36,509 nucleotides of DNA, taken from assembly GCA_046729215.1 (NCBI GenBank), contig JBKPGE010000009.1, forward strand, positions 1 to 36,509, written 5' to 3'. The DNA is from JACDAN01 sp046729215 (GTDB lineage Bacteria > Actinomycetota > Thermoleophilia > Gaiellales > Gaiellaceae). Positions 7,156 through 14,540 of this stretch are shown here, piece after piece; positions within the stretch are counted from its first letter, which is position 1; each line of letters opens with the position of its first letter. A model generated the notes under the pieces. The model ran no database searches. It saw nothing but the letters and a program-made list of their open reading frames with translations, and was not told the DNA's origin. The position numbers and the translations under genes are program-made.

Positions 7156-8149
7156 GTGCGTCCAGGTACTGCTGCCGCAGGAAGTCGACGATCTGTGGAA
7201 TCTCGAGCGCCGAGGAGAATCCGGCCGCTTGCCGGTGACCCCCACCGTCGCCTGAGGCGCGGGCGATCGCCGAAACGTCCAGCTCGTCGGAGCTCGAGCG
7301 AAGGCTTATGCGACGCGCCGGACGGCCTGGGGCGGGCGGCTCGCGGATCAACGCTGCCATGTCGGCGCCCTCGACCGCGCGCAGGAAGTCGATGATTCCC
7401 TCGGAGTACGGCTCCGCGGCCCCGACCTCGGCGAAGTCGGTCTTCAGGAGGTACGAAACGACGAGCCCGCCGCCCTCGTAGACCTGCGCCCGGTCGAGCG
7501 CCCGAGCCAGGAGCTTCAGCTTCGCGAGCTGAACGGACTCGTAAACGCTCTGGAACACGCGGCGAACGTTGGCTCCTGCCTCGACCAGCTCGGCGGCGAG
7601 GCGCAACGCCTTCGGAGTCGTGTTGGCGTACTGAAAACGTCCGGTGTCCGTGACGAGCGCGATGTAGATCGCCTCGGCGATCTCGGGCGTCAACGGGACG
7701 TCGAGCTCGCGGATCAAGTCGCGAAGGATCTCTCCGGTCGACGAAGCGTCGGCGACGACGAGGTTCACCTGTCCGAACTTGGAGTTGTCGTGGTGGTGAT
7801 CGACGTTGATCACGAGGGGCGCCGACCCGAGCGCCGCCTGCCCCTCCCCGAGCCGGCTCTCGTTGGCGCAATCGAGCGCGAAGAGCACCCGTTCGCCGGC
7901 ATCCTCCGGAAGCTCCCGCCGCAGCCCGTCCAGGGGCATGAACCTGTACTCGGCCGGAAGCGGCGCTTGGCCCGGGAGATACATGACCGAGTCCTTACCG
8001 AGCTCGTCGAGCACGAGTTTCGCGGCGAGGATGGATCCGAGGGCGTCGCCGTCAGGGTTCTCGTGCGTGATGAGAAGGAAGCGGTCGTTCGTGCGGAGCG
8101 CGTCGGCTACCGCAGTCAGGTCACTCGTCGTCGTCTGGGGCGAGCTCAT
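7136..8149 (-). CDS. nrnA: DHH/DHHA1 phosphoesterase, oligoribonuclease NrnA type
   Basis: Member of the DHH family that degrades short RNA oligonucleotides (nanoRNase) and pAp or cyclic dinucleotide products. The 337-residue product shows THENPDGDALGS (about residues 28-39), the signature NVDHHHDN with Asp117-His118-His119, and the DHHA1 domain motif GGGHRQAAGF (302-311). These are the metal-binding and substrate-binding elements of Bacillus NrnA and mycobacterial Rv2837c. It lies between rbfA and truB as in Mycobacterium. The ATG at 8149 overlaps rbfA by 29 bases and has no Shine-Dalgarno of its own, so translation is probably coupled. Confidence 0.94.
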   Translation of the reverse strand: MSSPQTTTSDLTAVADALRTNDRFLLITHENPDGDALGSILAAKLVLDELGKDSVMYLPGQAPLPAEYRFMPLDGLRRELPEDAGERVLFALDCANESRLGEGQAALGSAPLVINVDHHHDNSKFGQVNLVVADASSTGEILRDLIRELDVPLTPEIAEAIYIALVTDTGRFQYANTTPKALRLAAELVEAGANVRRVFQSVYESVQLAKLKLLARALDRAQVYEGGGLVVSYLLKTDFAEVGAAEPYSEGIIDFLRAVEGADMAALIREPPAPGRPARRISLRSSSDELDVSAIARASGDGGGHRQAAGFSSALEIPQIVDFLRQQYLDARASARA

Positions 8150-8468
8150 CGATCAGGTAAGACATGCGGACGCCGCGCTCGACGGAGTCATCGTATTGGA
8201 ACGTCAGCTGCGGAGTCCGTTTCATCCGGAGCTCGCGTGCGATCCGCCCCTGGAGCACACCGTGCGCGGCCTCCAGCCCCGCGAGCGTCTGCTCGCGCTT
8301 CTTCTCCGACCCGAGGACGCTGACGAAGACGTGCGCCTGGCGCAGGTCGGGCGACGTTTCGACTCCGGTGACGGTGACGAACCCGATCCGCGGGTCGCGG
8401 AGCTCACCGACGGCTTCGGCCAGGACTTCCTGCACAGCCGCGTTGACGCGACGCATTCGGTCACTCAC
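8121..8468 (-). CDS. rbfA: 30S ribosome-binding factor A
   Basis: Late 30S-subunit maturation and cold-adaptation factor binding near 16S helix 1. The product from the GTG at 8468 is 115 residues. It begins MSDRMRRVNAAVQEVLAEAV and contains DPRIGFVTVTGVETSPDLRQ and the C-terminal RTPQLTFQYDDSVERGVRM, the typical KH-like RbfA fold. The GTG overlaps the DUF503 stop by eight bases. A GGGAGGTGG stretch lies about 12 bases upstream, and the ATG four codons later is the alternative start. It sits in the infB-rbfA-nrnA-truB order normal for this operon. Confidence 0.95.
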   Translation of the reverse strand: MSDRMRRVNAAVQEVLAEAVGELRDPRIGFVTVTGVETSPDLRQAHVFVSVLGSEKKREQTLAGLEAAHGVLQGRIARELRMKRTPQLTFQYDDSVERGVRMSYLIDELAPDDDE

Positions 8469-8760
8469 CGGGGGCCACCACCTCCCGCTCGACACCGACC
8501 AGCTCGTACTCCTGTCCGTTCAAGTAGCGAACCGCTTCTTCGAGCAGCCGAGCTGCCTCGCCGTGCTCGCGGGCAACACAGGCCACGGTCAGCCGGCTCC
8601 GCTGCCAGAGGCCGTGGTGGTCGACCTCGGCCACGGCTGCCCCGAAGCGGTTCTGCAACTGCGCCTTCGCCGACTTGACGTACCTGCGCTTGCCCTTCAG
8701 CGAGCCCGTTTCCGGGAAATGCAGCTCCACCGTCAGGATGCCGACGTAGCCGGCGCCCAT
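8461..8760 (-). CDS. DUF503 (YlxP-like) protein
   Basis: A 99-residue protein matching the DUF503/YlxP family, known from infB-rbfA operons and implicated in ribosome biogenesis in Bacillus. Family features are the start VGILTVELHFPETGSLKGKR, the central VAEVDHHGLWQRS and a C-terminal amphipathic helix. It begins at an ATG six bases after the infB stop and overlaps rbfA. The exact role is not established from sequence; the operon position between infB and rbfA supports a ribosome-linked one. Confidence 0.9.
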   Translation of the reverse strand: MGAGYVGILTVELHFPETGSLKGKRRYVKSAKAQLQNRFGAAVAEVDHHGLWQRSRLTVACVAREHGEAARLLEEAVRYLNGQEYELVGVEREVVAPGE

Positions 8761-8766
8761 GGCGGG

Positions 8767-10755
8767 CTAGGACTCGGAGGCTGTGGCGCCCGCCGGCTCG
8801 GGCGTCGGCGCGCTGAGGTCGGTGCGCTCGACCTGCCTGGTCTCGAAGACCTCGAGCACGTCGCCTTCCTTCACGTCGTTGAAGCCCTGGAGGAGGATCC
8901 CGCACTCGAACCCTTCCTCGACCTCGCGGACGTCGTCCTTGAAGCGCTTGAGCTGGGCGATCGAGGTCTCGTGGATGACCGTGCCCTCGCGGACGACGCG
9001 CACCTGGGCGTTGCGGCGGACGACTCCGCTCGTCACGTACGAGCCGGCAATCGTCCCGAGCCGTGAGACGCGGAAGAGCTGCCGCACTTCGGCCTCGCCG
9101 ATCGTCTGCTCCGTCGTGACCGGCGCGAGCATGCCGACGAGCGCCTGCTCGATGTCCTCCGTCAGGCGGTAGATCACGCGGTAGGTGCGGATCTCGACGC
9201 CCTCGCGCTCGGCGAGAGCGCGCGCCTCGGCGTTCGGGCGAACGTTGAAGCCCACCACGAGCGCGTTCGACGCCGCGGCAAGGTTGACGTCGCCCTCGGT
9301 GATGCCCCCGACACCACGGTGGATAACACGCACGCGAACCTCGGGATGCTGAATCTTCTGGAGCTCGGAGACTGCGGCCTCGACCGATCCGTCGACGTCG
9401 CCCTTGAGGACGAGGTTGAGATCCTGGACGCCGCCCTCCTGCATCTGGGCGAAGAGCTTCTCGAGCGACACGCCGGCTCCGGAGGCCGCGGCCAGCTGCT
9501 CGCGCCGCAGACGCTCGCCGCGGTTCTGAGCAAGGTGGCGGGCGCTGCGCTCGTTCTCGACGACTCGGGCCATCTCTCCGGCGGGCGGCGGATGGTCGAA
9601 GCCAAGGATCTCGACCGGATCGCCCGGCTGGGCATCCTGCAGCTTCTCACCGCGGAAGTCGTAAAGCGCGCGCACCCGACCCCACGCGTCACCGGCGACG
9701 ATGGCGTCGCCGACCTTGAGCGTTCCGCGCTGGATGAGCATCGTCGCGACCGGCCCGCGGCCCACGTCGAGCCGCGACTCGATGATCGGCCCGGACGCCT
9801 CCGCGTCGGGGTTGGCAGTCAGCACGAGCTCGGCATCGGCGACGAGCAGCACCTTCTCGAGCAGGTCGTCGAGGTTCTGCTTCTGCTTGGCGGAGACGTC
9901 GGAGAACTGCGTCGTTCCGCCCCACTCCTCCGGCTGCAGGCCCTCGCTCGCCAGGTCGCCGCGGACCCGGTTGGGGTCGGCGTCGGGCACATCGATCTTG
10001 TTCACCCCCACGACGATCGGCACCTCGGCCGCCCTCGCGTGCGAGATCGACTCGCGCGTCTGCGGCATGACGCCGTCGTCGGCGGCGACGACCAGGACAG
10101 CGATGTCCGTAACCTTCGCGCCCCGTGCGCGCATGGCTGTAAAAGCCTCGTGGCCGGGGGTGTCGAGGAACGTGATCTTCCGGCCGTCGTGCTCGACCTG
10201 GTAGGCGCCGATGTGCTGAGTGATGCCGCCGGCCTCGGTCTCCACGACCGCCGTCTCGCGGATCGCATCGAGCAGCGTCGTCTTGCCGTGGTCGACGTGG
10301 CCCATGATCGTGACGACCGGCGGGCGCGGCTTCAGCGCCTCCTCGGGGTCGTCGTACGATTCGGGCTCCTCGTCCTCCTCGGCCGCGTGCTTGATCGTCA
10401 CCTCGCGCTTGAACTCGGCCGCGATCAGCTGGACGGCTTCGTCCGACAGCGACTGGGTGATGGTGACCATCTCCCCCAGCCCCATCATGATCTTGATGAT
10501 GTCGGCGACAGGCTTCCCGAGCGCCTGCGAAAGCTCCTTGACGGTAACGCCCGACTGGACGGTGACGGGACCGGTCGGCTGGACGACCTCGCGCGGCTGC
10601 TTCGGCTTCGCCTCAGCGCGATCACGGGCTTGCCGCGCGTCGGGGCGAGGCCTCGCCGCCTGCGAGTCGATGACGACGCGGCGCTTGCGGCGTCCAGCCT
10701 GCGCCTGGCGCGGCCGAATGGGCCTATTTGGGCGATTTCCCTGTTGGTCAGCCAT
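8767..10755 (-). CDS. infB: Translation initiation factor IF-2, short N-terminus
   Basis: GTPase that brings fMet-tRNA to the 30S subunit and promotes subunit joining. The product is 662 residues. A short basic N-terminal stretch (MADQQGNRPNRPIRPRQ, then RRKRRVVID) is followed by the IF2_N region (about 65-120). The GTPase follows with G1 GHVDHGKT (152-159), G3 DTPGHEAF and G4 NKID, then the beta-barrel domains and the C-terminal fMet-tRNA domain. Most actinobacterial IF2 proteins have several hundred extra Pro/Ala/Gly-rich N-terminal residues that are absent here. The ATG at 10755 is two bases after the ylxR stop. Confidence 0.97.
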   Translation of the reverse strand: MADQQGNRPNRPIRPRQAQAGRRKRRVVIDSQAARPRPDARQARDRAEAKPKQPREVVQPTGPVTVQSGVTVKELSQALGKPVADIIKIMMGLGEMVTITQSLSDEAVQLIAAEFKREVTIKHAAEEDEEPESYDDPEEALKPRPPVVTIMGHVDHGKTTLLDAIRETAVVETEAGGITQHIGAYQVEHDGRKITFLDTPGHEAFTAMRARGAKVTDIAVLVVAADDGVMPQTRESISHARAAEVPIVVGVNKIDVPDADPNRVRGDLASEGLQPEEWGGTTQFSDVSAKQKQNLDDLLEKVLLVADAELVLTANPDAEASGPIIESRLDVGRGPVATMLIQRGTLKVGDAIVAGDAWGRVRALYDFRGEKLQDAQPGDPVEILGFDHPPPAGEMARVVENERSARHLAQNRGERLRREQLAAASGAGVSLEKLFAQMQEGGVQDLNLVLKGDVDGSVEAAVSELQKIQHPEVRVRVIHRGVGGITEGDVNLAAASNALVVGFNVRPNAEARALAEREGVEIRTYRVIYRLTEDIEQALVGMLAPVTTEQTIGEAEVRQLFRVSRLGTIAGSYVTSGVVRRNAQVRVVREGTVIHETSIAQLKRFKDDVREVEEGFECGILLQGFNDVKEGDVLEVFETRQVERTDLSAPTPEPAGATASES

Positions 10756-10757
10756 GG

Positions 10758-11048
10758 TCAGCGGTCAGTGTAGAGCGACTGGAGGTTCTGATCGACTCGG
10801 ATGGTGCGTCTGAGCGTCCGGTTGAAGGCGTTCCTCGCGCGCGCTCGTTCGAAGCATGCGAGCCTCCGGCAGGTGTAGGCACCGCGGCCTGAGTCTGTCG
10901 GACCGAGCACCAATTCGCCATCGTGCGCGACGAACCGGACCAACTCGTCCTTCGGAGCCTTCTTTCCGCAGCCGACGCACGTTCGAATCGCGTCGTGGAC
11001 CTCAGCCAGCGCGCTCCTCGTTTCCTTCGTCTGCGGTCGCGCGCGCAA
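10758..11048 (-). CDS. YlxR/DUF448 RNA-binding protein
   Basis: Small protein of the YlxR (DUF448) family found between nusA and infB. Seen: RTCVGCGKKAPKDELVRFV, GRGAYTCRRLACFERA and the final NAFNRTLRRTIRV. These give the conserved CxxC turn, the GRGAY motif and the basic tail. The start is uncertain. The given start is a TTG at 11048, which adds about 20 residues the family does not have. The better fit is a CTG at 11009 with GAGGAG four bases upstream, giving about 83 residues and overlapping the nusA stop by eight bases. No ATG or GTG is available near the conserved N-terminus. Confidence 0.88.
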   Translation of the reverse strand: MRARPQTKETRSALAEVHDAIRTCVGCGKKAPKDELVRFVAHDGELVLGPTDSGRGAYTCRRLACFERARARNAFNRTLRRTIRVDQNLQSLYTDR

Positions 11049-12411
11049 CCACCTGCTCTTGGGCCTGCCTCTCTTCCTCCTGTTCGGACTCCTCCACGGC
11101 CTCGGCACCGGCGACCGGGACGGCCTCCTCGACCGTCTCGCCCCGCGCCTCGCGCTCGGCGAGAGCCGTATGCGCGGGGATGCCGCAGAAGCGGGTCCCC
11201 GGAATCGCCGCGTTCGGGCAGCGCTTCCCGTTGGAGAGGATCGCCGCGCAGCGGCCCGAGAAGTCCTCACCCGCCTCGCCGCCCGCGAAAGCTGCCTCCG
11301 CTTCGGCGGCCGCGAACTCGGCCTCGGACTGGATGTCGACCTTCCACCCCGTCAGGCGCGCAGCAAGACGTGCGTTCAAGCCTTCCTTGCCGATCGCGAG
11401 TGCGAGCTGGTCCTCGGGAACGATGACGGTTGCTTCCTTGGTCTCGTCGTCGATGTAGACCTCGCGCACCCGCGCCGGCGACAGCGCCTTGGCAAGGAAG
11501 CGCGCCGGCTCGGTGTTCCACGGGATGATGTCGATCTTCTCGCCGCGCAGCTCGGACACGACCATGCGCACCCGTGAGCCGCGTGGGCCCACGCAGGCGC
11601 CCACCGGGTCGACTCCCTGGGTATGCGAGACGACGGCGATCTTCGAGCGGTAACCCGGCTCGCGCGCGACGCCGCGAATCTCGACGAGCCCGTCGGCGAT
11701 CTCCGGCACCTCGAGCTCGAACAGCGTCTTGATCAGCTCGGGATCGCGGCGGGAGAGGATCACCTGCGGTCCCTTCGTGCCCGACCGGACCTCCGTGATG
11801 ACGGCCTTGATCCGGCTGCCCTGCTCGTAGCGCTCGCCATCGACCTGCTCGGAGCGCGGGAGGAGCGCCTCGACCTTGCCGAGGTCGACGAGGATGTTGT
11901 TGCGGTCTCCGGCCTGCTGGACGATGCCGGTCACGACCTCGCTGACTCGGTCGACGTACTCCTCGTACATGATCTGGCGCTCGGCCTCGCGGATCCGTTG
12001 CTGGATCACCTGCTTCGCCGTCTGCGCGGCGATGCGGCCGAAGTTCGCGGGCGTGACGTCCTCGCGGCGCACCTGATCTTCCGGCACTTGTGACCAATCG
12101 ATCTCGAGGTCATCGTCGGTGATCAGCGTGTGTTGCTTCTCGCCGGTCTCTTCCTCGATTCGCTCGAGGTCGTCGATAGCGTGCTCTCTGGCCTCGTCGA
12201 GCAGGCGCTCCTCGAGGTCCTTCGGCATGTGGATCGCGTACACGACGAAATCGCCGTTGTCGTCGATCTCGACGGTCGCGTGCCGGTATGCACCCGGCGT
12301 CTTCTTATAGGCGGCGAGCAGTCCGTCCCGGAGCGCGTCGACGAGGATCCCGTTCTCGAGACCTCGCTCCCGCTCCAGCTCGCGGACCGCTTCGATGATC
12401 TCGCGGCTCAT
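11002..12411 (-). CDS. nusA: Transcription termination/antitermination factor NusA with C-terminal Cys/His knuckle
   Basis: RNA polymerase-associated factor modulating pausing, termination and antitermination. The 469-residue product has the NusA N-terminal domain (1-125, with an acidic insert about 80-118), the FGRIAAQTAKQV hinge (124-135), an S1 domain (about 155-225), KH1 with VGACVGPRGSRVR (270-282) and KH2 with LAIGKEGLNARLAARLTGW (338-356). After KH2 it carries an unusual segment with Cys388, Cys398, Cys409 and His414 (C-x9-C-x10-C-x4-H), then an acidic tail. It starts at ATG 12411, one base after the rimP stop, and overlaps ylxR. Confidence 0.96.
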   Translation of the reverse strand: MSREIIEAVRELERERGLENGILVDALRDGLLAAYKKTPGAYRHATVEIDDNGDFVVYAIHMPKDLEERLLDEAREHAIDDLERIEEETGEKQHTLITDDDLEIDWSQVPEDQVRREDVTPANFGRIAAQTAKQVIQQRIREAERQIMYEEYVDRVSEVVTGIVQQAGDRNNILVDLGKVEALLPRSEQVDGERYEQGSRIKAVITEVRSGTKGPQVILSRRDPELIKTLFELEVPEIADGLVEIRGVAREPGYRSKIAVVSHTQGVDPVGACVGPRGSRVRMVVSELRGEKIDIIPWNTEPARFLAKALSPARVREVYIDDETKEATVIVPEDQLALAIGKEGLNARLAARLTGWKVDIQSEAEFAAAEAEAAFAGGEAGEDFSGRCAAILSNGKRCPNAAIPGTRFCGIPAHTALAEREARGETVEEAVPVAGAEAVEESEQEEERQAQEQVVARATADEGNEERAG

Positions 12412-12412
12412 G

Positions 12413-12856
12413 TCACACCCTCTCCTCGATCAGATTGCCCCGCACGATGGCGTCGTACGGGATCTCGTACGCGTCCCCTTCGGCCTTCACCCGGACTCCG
12501 GCCGGGCTCGTGCCGACGAGCTCTCCTTTGAAGCGCTTGCGTCCCTCGATGTCCTTGGACGTGCGGAGCGCAACGCGCTGCCCGACCGCCCGCTCGAAGT
12601 GAGCGGGTGTGCGCAGCGGGCGCTCGACGCCCGGGGAAGACACATCCACCGTGTAGTCGCGAAGGTACGGACGGAGGACGTCCGTGACACGCGCGCAGAG
12701 CGCGTGATCGACCTGTTGCGGATGATCGATGAACACGGTGAAGCGCTCGGGCCCGGAGAGCTCGAGTGCCAGCACTTCGACTCCCGGGATCGCGTTCTCG
12801 ACCTGCGGTGCGATCTCCCGGAAGAGCGTCTTCTCCTTGTCGTACACGTCGGTCAT
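12413..12856 (-). CDS. rimP: Ribosome maturation factor RimP
   Basis: 30S assembly factor (DUF150). The 147-residue product contains GVEVLALELSGPERFTVFID, the family signature DYTVDVSSPGVERPLRTPAHF and a C-terminal SH3-like domain (VALRTSKDIEGRKRFKGEL). It opens the rimP-nusA-ylxR-infB operon. The ATG at 12856 has AGGAG spaced eight bases upstream, and this Shine-Dalgarno lies directly after a terminator-like hairpin and T-run. Confidence 0.96.
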   Translation of the reverse strand: MTDVYDKEKTLFREIAPQVENAIPGVEVLALELSGPERFTVFIDHPQQVDHALCARVTDVLRPYLRDYTVDVSSPGVERPLRTPAHFERAVGQRVALRTSKDIEGRKRFKGELVGTSPAGVRVKAEGDAYEIPYDAIVRGNLIEERV

Positions 12857-12867
12857 CTGGTGCTCCT

Positions 12868-12912
12868 AAAAGAAAAGGGCGCGACGCGCCCATTTCTCCG
12901 AACCGGTGAAAT
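12868..12912 (-). terminator. Terminator-like tandem hairpins in the rimP-nusA leader (candidate attenuator)
   Basis: On the mRNA strand a hairpin made of ATTTC/GAAAT and CCG/CGG (12912-12892) abuts a second, perfectly self-complementary hairpin, GGGCGCG-T-CGCGCCC (12891-12877), followed by TTTTCTTTT (12876-12868). This has the shape of an intrinsic terminator, and the rimP Shine-Dalgarno begins just after the T-run. Because it lies between the probable promoter and the first gene, attenuation of the operon is more likely than simple termination of an upstream unit. Regulation by NusA itself would be inference. Confidence 0.65.
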
Positions 12913-12923
12913 GTGGTGGTTGC

Positions 12924-12932
12924 AGGATAGCA
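12924..12932 (-). promoter_or_regulatory. Candidate extended -10 element for the rimP-nusA operon
   Basis: The minus strand reads TGCTATCCT, an extended -10. The transcript would begin near 12917, five bases before the first leader hairpin. No convincing -35 is seen. The element closely matches TGCTACCCT ahead of rpsO. Confidence 0.4.
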
Positions 12933-12963
12933 GGGTGGTTCGGCGCGATAGGCTCGGCGGAGA

Positions 12964-13174
12964 CATGAGGCTCGAACGACAGCGGTTCCGGAGGCTCGAG
13001 GGGCCCGGCGGAGTCCAGCAGGTCGCGAGCTGGGTCGACGACGCCACGGACACGCCCGGCCGCCGCGACACTGTCATGGTCGCGATGAACGAGCCGGGAC
13101 GAATCGTCTGCGCGTGGAACCGCGAGCTCGGCGGACAGCTGCGGTCCTGGTTCCGCGCGGTCGCGCGCCTTTAG
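12964..13174 (+). CDS. Hypothetical small protein (70 codons)
   Basis: A small plus-strand frame from ATG 12964 to TAG 13174 in the only gap of the region not filled by minus-strand genes. It encodes about 69 residues (MRLERQRFRRLEGPGG..., ending WFRAVARL). Third codon positions are strongly G/C, as in the neighbours, which favours real coding. GGAG lies only two bases before the ATG, an unfavourable spacing. The ending touches the dtd stop without overlap. I recognise no family; the frame is open farther upstream as antisense to rimP, which I do not trust. Confidence 0.4.
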
Positions 13175-13612
13175 CTAGCCCTCGAGCACGATCGTGACCG
13201 GGCCATCGTTCGCGAGCTCGAGCGCCATGCGCGCGCCGAACCGGCCCGTGGCGACCTCGACGCCCTGAGCGCTGAGCGAGTCGCAGAACGCTTCGTACAA
13301 TTGCTCCGCCTGCTCCGGCGGCGCCGCGTCGGTGAAGCTCGGCCTGTTGCCCTTTGCCGTGTCTGCGATCAGCGTGAACTGGCTGACAACGAGCGCGTGC
13401 CCGCCCACGTCCAGAAGCGACCGGTCGAAGCGGCCTTGCTCGTTCTCGAAGATCCGGAGGCGCGCGATGCGGCCGGCCAGGCGTTCGGCCTCCTGCGGAC
13501 CGTCGTGCCGGGCGACGCCGAGCAGGATGCAGAACCCCGCTCCGATCTTTCCCACGATCTCGCCGTCCGCCACGACCTGCGCCCCGGAGACGCGCTGGAC
13601 GACGGCCTTCAC
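13175..13612 (-). CDS. dtd: D-aminoacyl-tRNA deacylase
   Basis: Proofreading enzyme that removes D-amino acids and glycine from mischarged tRNA. The 145-residue product has the two cross-subunit active-site motifs of the family: SQFTLIADTAKGNRPSF (about residues 77-93) and the C-terminal NDGPVTIVLEG, a variant of the Gly-cisPro loop. The N-terminus MKAVVQRVSGAQVVADGE is standard. It starts with GTG at 13612, three bases after the stop of the TPR gene, and is the last gene of the long mihF-gmk operon. Confidence 0.97.
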   Translation of the reverse strand: MKAVVQRVSGAQVVADGEIVGKIGAGFCILLGVARHDGPQEAERLAGRIARLRIFENEQGRFDRSLLDVGGHALVVSQFTLIADTAKGNRPSFTDAAPPEQAEQLYEAFCDSLSAQGVEVATGRFGARMALELANDGPVTIVLEG

Positions 13613-13615
13613 GGC

Positions 13616-13966
13616 CTAACTGAGGTCTTTGATCCGCTTGTCGTAGTCGTCGGTGCCCGGCTTGAGCGAGCTCGCGAGCTTGTAGTGGCCGTTCGCCTCC
13701 CGCTCGCGGCCCAGCTTCTCCAGCGAGCGGCCGAGCGCATAGTGCGCGTAGTCGTCGGTCGGGGAGATCTCGAGCATCGCCCGGAACTCCCGCTCGGCCT
13801 CCTCCCACCGCTGGATGCGGAAGTACGCGATGCCGAGCGCCTCGCGGATCGACGCCTTGTGCGGCTCGCGCTTCTTTGCCTTCTCCAGGGCGACGGTGGC
13901 CTGCGCCGCCCTTCCCTTTCGGAGGTGTGCGCGGCCCTGCTGAAAGAGGTCGTAGGTCTCACTCAT
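13616..13966 (-). CDS. TPR repeat protein
   Basis: A 116-residue soluble protein starting MSETYDLFQQGRAHLRKG at ATG 13966, which overlaps the preceding stop by eight bases. At least three tetratricopeptide repeats can be read: YDLFQQGRAHLRKGRAAQA, IREALGIAYFRIQRWEEA and AHYALGRSLEKLGREREA, each with the small/large/aromatic spacing typical of TPR helices. It has no signal or membrane segment. It probably acts as a small protein-interaction scaffold; the partner is unknown, though the neighbouring nucleotidyltransferase is a candidate by coupling. Confidence 0.85.
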   Translation of the reverse strand: MSETYDLFQQGRAHLRKGRAAQATVALEKAKKREPHKASIREALGIAYFRIQRWEEAEREFRAMLEISPTDDYAHYALGRSLEKLGREREANGHYKLASSLKPGTDDYDKRIKDLS

Positions 13967-14540
13967 CGGTCTCGCTCTCAAGGTAGACGAAGTTGTGGAT
14001 CACAATGTCCTCCGGACGGGTTAATTGGCGTAGCGGCCCGAGCTCGAGCGTCTTCACCTCCGAGCCCGCGCGCCGAAATGCTTCGAGCAGCTCGTACGGC
14101 GGCCCCGGAAGTTCCTCCAAATGCGGGAGGAGATCGGCCCAGACGCCCCACAGCGGCGGCGCCATCGCGCCGGCTGTGCCGGACTCCTCCCACGCACGGG
14201 CGAACCGCCCGACGTCCCCTGGTGAGTAGACGGTGTCCGCCGCGGACACGACGAAGGGTGTCCGTGCTCCTGCCTCCACGGCCCGCAGTACCGCGTCGGC
14301 AGAGCCCAGCGCCTCCGGTTGCTCGGCGAAACGGACATCGGGCCCGCGGAGCAAGCGCCGGATCTGATCTCCGAGGTGCCCGACGACGACGGTGACCGGC
14401 GCGAGCTGCGCTTGCTCAAGTTCTCGGAGCAACGTCGCAATCACCGGCCTTCCGTCGATCGGCAGAATCGGCTTCGGCCAGCGCTCGGTCAGCGGACGGA
14501 GGCGCCGCCCCTCCCCGGCGGCAAGCACTACGGATTCCAC
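13959..14540 (-). CDS. Nucleotidyltransferase of the sugar-phosphate NTP transferase family, short
   Basis: A 193-residue protein with the nucleotide-binding signature LAAGEGRRLRPLTERWPKP (residues 6-24) and the LPIDGRPVI motif, typical of glucose-1-phosphate thymidylyl/uridylyl and mannose-1-phosphate guanylyltransferases. The metal-binding aspartate region appears as VVSAADTVYS. It ends after the Rossmann core, without the left-handed beta-helix or hexapeptide repeats of larger relatives. The sugar substrate cannot be told. GTG start at 14540, directly after the transglutaminase stop. Confidence 0.85.
   Translation of the reverse strand: MESVVLAAGEGRRLRPLTERWPKPILPIDGRPVIATLLRELEQAQLAPVTVVVGHLGDQIRRLLRGPDVRFAEQPEALGSADAVLRAVEAGARTPFVVSAADTVYSPGDVGRFARAWEESGTAGAMAPPLWGVWADLLPHLEELPGPPYELLEAFRRAGSEVKTLELGPLRQLTRPEDIVIHNFVYLESETDE

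Noticed and set aside
9319..10773. 484-codon open frame on the plus strand
   Set aside because: Antisense of infB; long stop-free shadows are expected in GC-rich coding DNA, and the IF2 motifs are unambiguous.
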